This document shows positions 56,330 through 64,000 of a DNA stretch of 64,000 bases, piece by piece; position 1 is the first letter of the stretch, and each line of letters starts with the position of its first letter. Below the pieces are notes generated by a model, which saw only the letters and a program-made list of their open reading frames with translations, searched no databases and was not told the origin of the DNA. Source of the DNA: Nymphaea colorata (taxonomy: Eukaryota; Streptophyta; Magnoliopsida; Nymphaeales; Nymphaeaceae); the NCBI RefSeq assembly GCF_008831285.2, contig NC_045143.1, positions 22,014,302-22,078,301 of the forward strand. Reading direction: 5' to 3'. A program made the translations under genes and the position numbers.

Positions 56330-56776
56330 TTTTGAGTTGTGAGAGAGAGAGAGAGACAGGTCTGGGTGCGGTTTTTGTTGGTGACGGTTTCAGCATTCCT
56401 CCCCCCAAGGGGAGGGAAAGGAGAGGTATGGAAGGTGATGAGAGTAGTCAGGGTTTGGGACTTTCTTCGACTGGTGGATTCTTGGGAACGCAGCAGGGTT
56501 CCAGCTAAAGAAACAAGGAAGAGAGAATGATAAATACAGAGCTTAATATGGTTCAGAGAATGATTCTCCTACGTCCACAGTGATCCTCTCTCACCGCTTA
56601 CTCTAGGTGAGGTTTCATTATTTATAGAGGAAGAATTACATCAAGTCAATCTTGGAAAGATGTCTTTCCTTTTGTTTACAGTTTGGCTTATTCATGCATT
56701 GGGATTTACTTCTTTTTCTTGGCTTGACGGTTTCTTCTTCCTTGCTGCCGTAATCATGGGATTTTATCAGTTGACA
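56330..56776 (-). repeat. 3' LTR of the copia element (outer end uncertain)
   Basis: In element orientation it begins TGTCAACTGATAAAATCCC (56776 downward), directly after a purine-rich tract. It contains a promoter-like CTATAAATAATG (about 56618-56629), followed by leader-like sequence through a (GA)n-containing stretch. The far end is not defined because no second LTR copy was found. Confidence 0.6.
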
Positions 56777-57260
56777 CTGATTTCCTTTTCCTCAATTTTC
56801 TTGCCTTTGTCTTCAGCTTGTTTTTCTTGCCTTTGTGGTGTGTTTCCAGAATCAGCGCTGGATTGAGATCTCGTTGGATCTGCTATGCTAACATCCCCCT
56901 TCAAACTCAATGGTCCAGAACGAACATTGAGTTTGAAACGTCCTCGAACAAATGCTTTTGTTGATAGAGCTTTGGTGAGAGGATCCGACAATTGATGAGA
57001 GGCGGGAATGTGTCTCATAGAAAGTTGCCTTCGAGCGACAAGATCTCTGACAAATTGTACGTCGAGTTCAATATGTTTACTTTTCTGGTGAAGAACCAGA
57101 TTCATTGTCATATAGGTGGTACTAATGTTGTCGCACCAAAGGATTGGTGGTTCAGGAAGAGACATACCCATATCATGTAATAAATATTTAAGCCAAAGGA
57201 TCTCTGCAGCAGTGTTGGCGGCTGCAAGGTACTCAGCTTTAGTGGAGGATCAAGCTACAG
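56767..57260 (-). pseudogene. Copia RNase H C-terminal part
   Basis: The minus strand gives PPILWCDNISTTYMTMNLVL, HQKSKHIELDVQFVRDLVAR and IPASHQLSDPLTKALSTKAF, the typical end of copia RNase H. It is followed by RFKLNV and a charged tail ending at the polypurine tract. It continues from the 57250-57708 segment (AAVLAAAEYLAL-type region) after a stop. Confidence 0.88.
56777..56797 (-). promoter_or_regulatory. Polypurine tract of the copia element
   Basis: The minus strand reads TTGAGGAAAAGGAAATCAG immediately before the TGTCAAC that starts the 3' LTR. The pol reading frame also ends here (EKEISVN, stop). Confidence 0.65.
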
Positions 57261-58591
57261 TGGGTTGTTTCTTTGAACTCCAAGCAATCAAATTTCGGCC
57301 AAGGAAGATAGCATAGGCCCCAGTGGACTTGTGGTCATCTGGACAACCAGCCCAGTCTGCATCAAAGTAGTCATGCAAGTGAGTTGATGAGTTGTGTTTG
57401 AGGAGAAGGCCATGATGAATGGTGGCTTTGGCATACCATAATATCTGTTTCACTGCATTCCAGTGGTCAGTCGTAGGAGTGTACATGAACTGACAAACCT
57501 TATTGACTGCATAGGATTGATCAGGCCTAGTAATGGTGAGGTACTGAAGAGCCCCAACAGTCTGGTGGTATAGTGTGGCATTTGAGAAGGGTGTTCCAAC
57601 CTTTGTCAGTGAGGAATTTGCTGGTAGAGGTGTAGAGATAGGCTTGGCACCAGTCATATGTGTCTGAATCAAAATGTCAATGATATATTTTTGTTGTGAT
57701 AGGAGCAACCCTTCTGTTATTGGAATAACCTAAATACCCAAGAAATAATGTAACTGGCCGAGATCTTTGAGAGAAAAGGTTGTACTGAGGCGATGAATTA
57801 ATTCAGTAACCTGTATGATAGAGTTACCTGTAATTAGAATATCATCAACATAAACCATGATAAAGATCCTAACTTGATCTATAATCAAGGTGAAAAAAGA
57901 AGTGTCGGCCTGAGACATTTTAAAGCCCATATGAGATAGTGCCTAACTTAGATGGTGGTACCAGGCTCTTGGAGCTTGTTTAAGTCCATAGATTGCTTTA
58001 TGAAGTTTGCAACACATAACCTAGGTGATGTCGATCCTCAAATCCTGAAGGCTGAGCCATATATACATCTTCAATCAGATCTCCATGAAGGAGCACATTA
58101 TTAACATTGAGCTGTTTTATAGGCCAGCTGAGAGAAGTAGCAAGAGAAAACAGTGCTCAGAGTAGCTGGTTTTACAACAGGGTTGAATGTTTCATAGTAG
58201 TCGATGCCTTCAATTTGATCATGGCTTTTGGCGACCAATGAGCCTTGTAACATTCCAAAGTTCCATCAGCTTTACGTTTAATTTTGAAGATCCATTTACA
58301 CCCTATAATGGTATATGTTTGGCCTGGTGGAACAAGAGTCCATGTTCTATTTTGATGAAGAGCTTGCATTTCCTTGGCCATATCCTCTTGCCAATGGGCT
58401 GACTTGAGTGCTTGGACATAAGTTCTTGGTTCCTGGTAGGAGCAATATTGAGTGACAAGAGCAGTGAGAAGAGGGTAGATCGTTAGAAATGAGAGTATGG
58501 GTTTTCTCATACCATCTTGTGAGCGAGTGATCATACTATGGGTTCGAAGAGATGGCATTTGAGGATCTGTAGTTAGAGGTTTGGCAGGCAC
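57250..58591 (-). pseudogene. Copia reverse transcriptase and RNase H N-terminal part
   Basis: The segment 58172-58591 opens RT (EPRTYVQALKSAHWQEDMAK, TWTLVPPGQTYTIIGCKWIF). The stretch 57730-57930 carries the catalytic box IFIMVYVDDILITGNS and LKDLGQLHYFLG. The segment 57250-57708 carries LLSQQKYIIDILIQTHM, GALQYLTITRPDQSYAVNKV and ADWAGCPDDHKSTGAYAIFL, the start of RNase H. The YVDD box is intact, but frameshifts near 57710-57730 and 57940-58170 break the protein. Confidence 0.88.
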
Positions 58592-58631
58592 AGGTGTTGT
58601 GGATTGGGTGACATTTGGTTCACATGTAGAA

Positions 58632-59600
58632 CTAGTTTGATTGGATGGTGGCTGAGCAGGCAGAGGGAGTGTTGGGTAAGGGAGGTATCATAGGTAAAAG
58701 AATAGGTATTGATGTGGTGGTAGGATGGGTAACATCAAGTGGTTTTGGCTGATCAAGGAAAGGAAAATTTAACTCATTGAACACAACATGTCGCTTGACA
58801 ATGATTTTGGAACTTTGTAGGTTGTAACATAAGTATCCATTGTGGACATTAGAATACCCAAAAAAGACATGTTTGGAGGATTTGGGCTGAAGCTTGTGGT
58901 CGTGATAAGGTTGTAGGTTTGGGTAGACAGTGCAGCCAAACACTCGCAGAAAGGTATAATTTGGAGTTCATTTGTGTAAAGTTTTAAAGGGAGACTTGCC
59001 TTTGAGTCCGGTTGTAGGAACACAGTTCAATAAGTATGTTGTTGTGCTGAATGAATATGTCCAAATTTCTGCTAGAACGCCTCCATGTTTAAGAAGAGAG
59101 AGACCCATTTCTACAATGGTGCGATGTTTCCTTTCAGCAGTGTCATTCTGCTCATGTGAATACGGACATGAAATTTTCCTTCAATACCATGATCTTGAAA
59201 TAATTTGTTAAGCGATGCATACTCACCACCACCGTCAGATTGGAAAAATTTAATTTTTGTATCATATATATTTTCAACTTTCACCTTGATGCTTTAAACG
59301 CCTTTTCAACATCAGACTTATATGCTAGAAAGTAAATCTATGTAAACTTAGAGTATTCATCTATAAAGTTGACATAGTATCGATATCTATCTTTGCTAAT
59401 CACGGGCGCGAGACCCCAGACATCTGAGTGAACAACTTCTAAAGGTTTAGTGTCCTTATGATCTGATTGAGTAAAAGAAAGAGCATGTGATTTCTTATAT
59501 TGGCAAGCATCACAAAAATAGTTGTTTTTGACATCATAGTCAAAAGGAAGTTGAAATTGTCTCAAAATAAAATTAACAGTATTCAAGGCAGGATGTCCTA
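58632..59600 (-). pseudogene. Copia integrase (broken)
   Basis: The segment 59338-59586 gives FCDACQYKKSHALSF, LEVVHSDVWGLAP and YYVNFIDEYSKFT, the zinc-binding end and catalytic core start. The stretch 58632-59023 gives the distal integrase with MFGCTVYPNLQPYHDHKLQP, KHVFFGYSNVHNGYLCYNLQ and VFNELNFPF. The part between (59030-59330) contains stops. This enzyme would insert the cDNA into the genome. Confidence 0.85.
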
Positions 59601-61033
59601 GTCTAGCATGCCATCTACTAACTGTCGTCCGTTATCCATATAATGCCACCTTCTCAATTTGATGCTGATTGATTTTTGGTTGTGGGAGTTGAAGACGATA
59701 AAGGTCATTGTTACTCTTCCTTGAAGTATCACCACCCGTGTACGCTGGTCCTTCACCACACAATGATCAGCAGAAAATTCAAACACAACTTGATTATCCT
59801 TGCAGCATTTATTTACAGATAAGAGATTATGAACCATTTTAGGAGCATGAAGAATATCACGCAAAGCAACAGTAGATTTAAGAAGACGAAAGAAAGCTGA
59901 CCCAATGTTTTTAATGTACACACATGTTCCATCTCAAACCTTGACGGTGTCATTGCCTTCATAAGGTTCATGAATAGTCATCAACCCAAGAGAATTGGTG
60001 ACGTTATGGGTTGCTCCTGTGTCAAGATCCAGTTTGCATCATCTAGCATATGTGGAGTTGAGTGATATACCTGAGCATTTGAGGATGGTGACAAGTTTGT
60101 GTTGGTAATAGTTGTTCCGTTGTGATCTTTCTTTGCTATTTTAAAGCAAGTCTTGGCGCTATGACCCATTTTATCACAAAATTGACAAATAATACGATTT
60201 CTTCTACCAAAATCAGACCTGTCATGTCCTGCATCAGATCTGCCACGACCTCGACCACGGCCCCTTTGAATCATTGAGGGTTGTCTTCGGTTGAAATTTT
60301 TCCTAGTCATTGAATATGGTTGGGCATAATGGGCAGTAGGAGTAAACGTTTCGTGCTCAAAATGATGATCTTTAAGTTGTGTCTCTTGAGTGAGTAGTAG
60401 GCCGTGCAGCCACTGAGAGATATCAGATCTACTCGAGTGGTCAAAGAAGTTTTGAAAGCTGAGTATTCTCGAAGAAGTCCTCTCAAAATGTGCATAATTA
60501 AGTCTTCCTCTTCTCTGGTTTTGATGCAACAGCAAGTTGGTGAGCCAACATATTGGCTTTATAAAAATAATCATCCATAGTTAAATTTCCTTTTCGAAGT
60601 CCTTGTAGTTGTTCCTTGAGTTGTATCATTCTTGAGTGGGAATGAGCAGTATAGGACCATTTAAGAGCATTTCATACCTCATACGACTTCTTGAGCCCAA
60701 CTACTTGCACAACAACAGTTTCAAACAGTGAGGAGATAATACAACTTAAGAGAAGTTGATCTTGCCTCATCCAAGTCACATATTCAGGATTAATAGATTG
60801 AGATCTCCCAACACTACTAGTGATATATTGATTCAGACATGGTTTAGAACCATCGATGAACCCAAGCAAATCATATGAATATAGTAGAAGTAGAAATTGT
60901 GATTCCCACAGTAAAAAAAATTATCTGTAGTCAACTTGATGTTCAAATATTGTTGTAAAGTGGTTGGTGCAGGCAGTAAAGGTAGATCAGTACCTTGCAA
61001 TGACGTCTGAGTTACAGCTCCGTTTGATGCCAT
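59600..61033 (-). pseudogene. Copia gag and protease (broken)
   Basis: Starts MASNGAVTQTSLQGTDLPLL at 61033. Gag pieces follow with stops, then 59981-60574 gives the glycine/arginine-rich stretch RGRGRGRGRSDAGHDRSDFG and the CCHC knuckle CQFCDKMGHSAKTC. In a shifted frame the protease motif WILDTGATNHVTN is readable near 60000-60040, followed by LRDILHAPKMVHNLLSVNKC (59598-59921). Confidence 0.85.
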
Positions 61034-61560
61034 AATGAATTACGAATCTGGTCAAGTTTGGAGCTATTGAAGCCTCAACGGAATGAAGGTACTTTCTGCT
61101 ATAAAGTCGCAGTGAACGATCACCTTAGGAGACAACACCAGTCAATAAACAGGAAGGGCAGAAATAGCAACTGTTCCTCCTGTTTCTCAACCAGCGATGC
61201 TTCAAAAATCAAGTGCTTGCTTCTCCAAGCCCCAAAAAATCTGCAAAAGCACTGGGAGCATCATCACATGTCCATGAAACGTTTGGATTCCTGCTCGACA
61301 GCTGGAGTGACCGATTTTGACAACACCAGCACAAAAAGATACCGTGAACAGGTAGGCAGAACTTCCTCTGTTTTTCCTTTGTTTCAGCAACAGGGAGTGA
61401 TCGTTAATTTCCTCCAGCTCTAGAAAAAAATGCAGAAACGCCTTGGGGCATGATATGCAAAAGCCTTGGGTTATTCTGGACTCTACCCGACGACAAGAGT
61501 TGTCGGACTTGAACACGCTAGTAGAGATTCTCATCGTGAGTGGTAATTTCCGGTGGAAGG
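61034..61560. other. Unassigned DNA where a 5' copia LTR would be expected
   Basis: About 530 bp between the copia gag start and the LTR-like start at 61562. It shows no similarity to the copia 3' LTR that I can see and no tRNA-complementary PBS. The frames on both strands have no motif. Confidence 0.5.
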
Positions 61561-61704
61561 CTGTAATCACCCCAAATTTTTCTAAAAGATTATGATGTTT
61601 CATCCAAGCACGAAACTCAAATTTAGATCCAAATTAAATCCAAAATACAACTTCCATATCCAAATTAGATCCAAAATCCAAGTTCAGATCTAAATCGATC
61701 ATTT

Positions 61705-62260
61705 AAGACCCATTTGCCCCTCCTTTTGACCAAAAAATCTCTTTTTAGATGGTGATTTTAGTCTTTTTTTGTGGACAAGACCAATTTGCCCTTCTTTTTG
61801 ACCAAAAAATCTCCTTTTAGAGGGTGATTTTAGACTTTTTTGGTGGACAAGACCAATTTGCCCTTCCTTTTGATAAAAAAATCTTCTTTTAGAGGATGAT
61901 TTTAGTCTTTTTGGGTGGATAAGACCAATTTGCCCCTCCTTTTGACCAAAAAATCTCCTTTTAGAGGGCGATTTTAGTTTTTTTGGGTGAACAAGACCAA
62001 TTTGCCCTTCCTTTTGACAAAAAAAATCTCCTTTTAGAGGGTGATTTTAGTCTTTTTGGGTGGACAACCAAAAAACCTCCTTTTAGAGGGTAATTTTAGT
62101 CTTTTTGGGTGGACAAGACCCATTTGCCCTTTCTTTTGAATAAAAAAACCTCCTTTTAGAGGGTAATTTTAGTCTTTTTGGGTGGACAAGACCCATTTGT
62201 CCTTCCTTTTGACCAAAAAATCTTCTTTTAGAGGGTGATTTTAGTCTTTTTAGGTCAAAA
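61705..62260. repeat. Tandem array of about 73-bp units (about eight copies)
   Basis: Each unit runs GACCAATTTGCCCYTCCTTT, GACCAAAAAATCTCCTTTTAG, AGGGTGATTTTAGTCTTTTT, GGGTGGACAA. Units start near 61706, 61787, 61850, 61923, 61995, 62060 (truncated), 62117 and 62190. Minus-strand frames through it are repetitive lysine/arginine-rich by-products. Confidence 0.92.
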
Positions 62261-62287
62261 AATTCAAATTTAGGGTTTTGGCTCCAA

Positions 62288-62296
62288 AATCTTTTA
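62288..62296 (+). promoter_or_regulatory. TATA-like promoter in putative LTR
   Basis: TTTATAAATACCC precedes a CT-rich leader. It is the only clear promoter-like motif in the last 2.4 kb. Confidence 0.45.
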
Positions 62297-62589
62297 TAAA
62301 TACCCATCATTTTCCCCTCTCTTGGGTAAGATTGGCCCTTGGGAGAAACTCCAGTGTATTCTCACTTGAAGACTTAGAGTTTCTCTTGAGCTCTCTCTCT
62401 CTCCTTCTTCCTCTCTCCATTTTCCTCTCCAACTTGGAGCAAGCTACAACCCTCTTGGAGGCATCATCTTGGAGCTTCACTCAAAGGGGATTTTCAAGTA
62501 AATGTGTTTATCTTCCTTAAGTCATTTTTCATTAGAGGTATGTAATCATCATCCCTCTCATTTCTTTTTCTTTTTTTTCTTTTCTCTTA

Positions 62590-63520
62590 TCTTTATATCC
62601 TCATGGCCAAAGGAGATAGCACTCAACCTCTTTTTAGAGACAAGAGGCTATGCTCAAGTGCACCGAGAGCATGAGAAGATGAGATGATATTTTATTTTAT
62701 GATTAAATCATGTTCTTTCAAGTATTCTTGTTGTTGTTGTTATTTTTCATTAATATGTTCTTATTATTATGCTATTCATTTTTCTTGAACATAGTCTTGT
62801 TGATTGTTTTCATTTTATCTTCTCATCTTCATCTCCCCATGGCCAAAGGAGATAGCACTCAACCTCTTTTAGAGACAAGAAACTATGCTTAAGTGCACCG
62901 GGAGCATGAGAAGATGAGATGATATTTTATTTTATGATTAAATCATGCTCTTTCAAGTATTCTTGTTGTTGTTGTTCTTTCTCTTCATGAATATATTCTT
63001 GTTGTTATTGTTATTTTCTTTCTTCAATATAACCTTGCTCTTGTTATTTTCTTTTCTCTCTTCCTCCTCTCCCCATAGCCAAAGGAGATAGCACTCAATC
63101 TCTTTTTAGAAACAAGAGGCTATGCTCAAGTGCATTGGGAGCATGAAAGGATTAGATGATCTTTCATTTCGTGATTGAATCATGTTTTCTCTTTTATTAA
63201 ATATGGCATTGTTTTTCTTTCTGCATTTTCTCCTCATCTTCATCTCCCTATGGCTAAAGGAGGTAGCACTTAATCTCTTTTTAGAGACAAGAGGCTATGC
63301 TCAAGTGCACTGGGAGCATGAAAAAATAGCTCTTTCATTTTAATCATGTTCTTTATTTTCATTAATACATTCTTGTTGTTCTTTTGCTTCCTCTTATTTT
63401 CCTCTATTCCCTATTTTCCCATGGCCAAAGGAGATAGCTTTCAATCTCTATTTTAGAGTCAAGAGGTTATACTCAAGTGCACCGGGAACATGAGAAGATG
63501 AGGTGACATATCATTTCATA
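62590..63520. repeat. Second array: five copies of a 172-237 bp unit
   Basis: CATGGCCAAAGGAGATAGCA with the following RCACTCAACCTCTTTTTAGA, GACAAGAGGCTATGCTCAAG and TGCACYGGGAGCATGAGAAG recurs with starts near 62602, 62839, 63074, 63249 and 63421. Spacing is 237, 235, 175 and 172 bp. The conserved block is about 95 bp; the T-rich spacer varies in length and includes TTGTTGTTGTT runs. Confidence 0.9.
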
Positions 63521-63529
63521 GTTACATCA

Positions 63530-64000
63530 TGTCCTCCCTCCTAATTGAACCTTGTACTTTCCGTCATCCTCTTTCTCTTTTTCCTTCCTTGAATGTTGTC
63601 TATATATTTTTCATACACAGTTGCTTTGTTTTCTACTTATATGTGAATGCATGGTGGGGATGAGAGTGTGGTTTGGGGACTTTTTATTTTCATATTAATT
63701 TTTGAGGTTGGGACTTGTCCAACCCGGGATAAACCCTCACAAAAATATACATGTTAATATGCATTTGCATGTCATTTTGCGCTAGTTTCCTTCTTAACCA
63801 TCCCATTAGGAACCCTAACGAGTGTCTCGTTATGTTGCTTGTTTTCTTCCATACCCAACGGTGGAAGAAATATATCCCTTACAACAAACTAAATAATAAC
63901 ATTTTATGTTTATTTTCAAAAACATTTTCAAAAGGAACCTTCAAACATGGCCTTAGGGACTTAGCTTAGACTCTTACATGAGTCCAAGCTCCCCTGCGGC
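63530..64000. other. Non-coding DNA at the window end
   Basis: No gene or repeat with clear limits. It may be the continuation of the LTR-like element starting at 61562. Confidence 0.4.

Larger units (their letters stand above)
56780..61033 (-). mobile_element. Ty1/copia retrotransposon, internal region nearly complete
   Basis: Minus strand, in order: gag with zinc knuckle, protease, integrase, RT, RNase H, polypurine tract, 3' LTR. The order integrase before RT identifies Ty1/copia. Stops and frameshifts occur in every domain. Upstream of the gag ATG (61033) neither a PBS nor a copy of the 3' LTR is visible; the sequence changes to unrelated DNA. Confidence 0.88.
61562..64000 (+). mobile_element. 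Probable LTR of another retrotransposon, runs off window
   Basis: Begins TGTAATCACCCCAAATTTTT, an LTR-like start, and contains GATCCAAA phrases and CCATTTGCCC phrases seen in plant LTRs. A promoter-like TTATAAATACCCATC lies near 62290, followed by transcript-leader-like CT-rich sequence. It holds two tandem arrays. No internal region or second LTR is in the window, so the assignment is inference. Confidence 0.4.

Noticed and set aside
1-64000. tRNA, rRNA or snRNA genes
   Set aside because: No complete cloverleaf-type sequence or rRNA segment was recognised. The A/B-box-like sites near 48.7-50.4 kb sit in repeats with diverged heads and look SINE-derived, not functional tRNA genes.

Overview
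This is nuclear DNA from a flowering plant. The support is spliced genes with GT-AG introns, a plant GH28 polygalacturonase, a plant-specific arabinogalactan peptide, Ty1/copia and Ty3/gypsy LTR retrotransposons, PIF/Harbinger transposons and many (AT)n and (GA)n microsatellites. The species cannot be read from the sequence. Ordinary genes are sparse: I support two host genes. Both are on the minus strand and look intact: a five-exon polygalacturonase (25118-28969, 406 aa) and a single-exon arabinogalactan peptide (41892-42074, 60 aa).

Layout. 1-3.68 kb: a decayed Athila/Tat-like gypsy pol relic on the plus strand, with a 160-bp tandem duplication. 3681-21783: one very large minus-strand Ty3/gypsy chromovirus of the Del/Tekay type, with LTRs of about 3.5 and 3.7 kb, a primer-binding site, a polypurine tract, and CCTAG on both sides as target-site duplication. 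Its gag gene is split by a 6.1-kb PIF/Harbinger transposon (10947-17083) flanked by TTA. That transposon has an intact two-exon Myb/SANT-like ORF but a broken transposase. 21.8-24.9 kb: a plus-strand copia relic. 25.1-29.1 kb: the polygalacturonase gene. 29.1-41.4 kb: mostly non-coding DNA with a copia gag/protease relic (33.25-34.3 kb), degenerate minisatellites, MITEs and a SINE-like repeat. 41.4-42.3 kb: the AGP gene. 42.3-50.9 kb: non-coding DNA with MITE and SINE-like copies. 50.9-53.5 kb: a second PIF/Harbinger element, whose transposase reading frame keeps all three catalytic acidic residues but has two stops. It is followed, through an ATGA overlap after a short predicted intron, by a small intact ORF resembling the N-terminal hybrid-binding domain of RNase H1. 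54.5-55.7 kb: small MITEs. 56.3-61.0 kb: a nearly complete but mutated minus-strand Ty1/copia element with a recognisable 3' LTR and no recognisable 5' LTR. 61.56-64 kb: what looks like the start of another LTR carrying two successive tandem-repeat arrays, running off the window.

The polygalacturonase and the AGP peptide are both predicted to be secreted to the cell wall, but they lie 13 kb apart and nothing in the sequence links their regulation. Most of the window is explained by layers of transposition. The observations most worth following are the nested Harbinger-in-chromovirus with readable target duplications, and the Harbinger transposase followed by an overlapping RNase H1-like small ORF.
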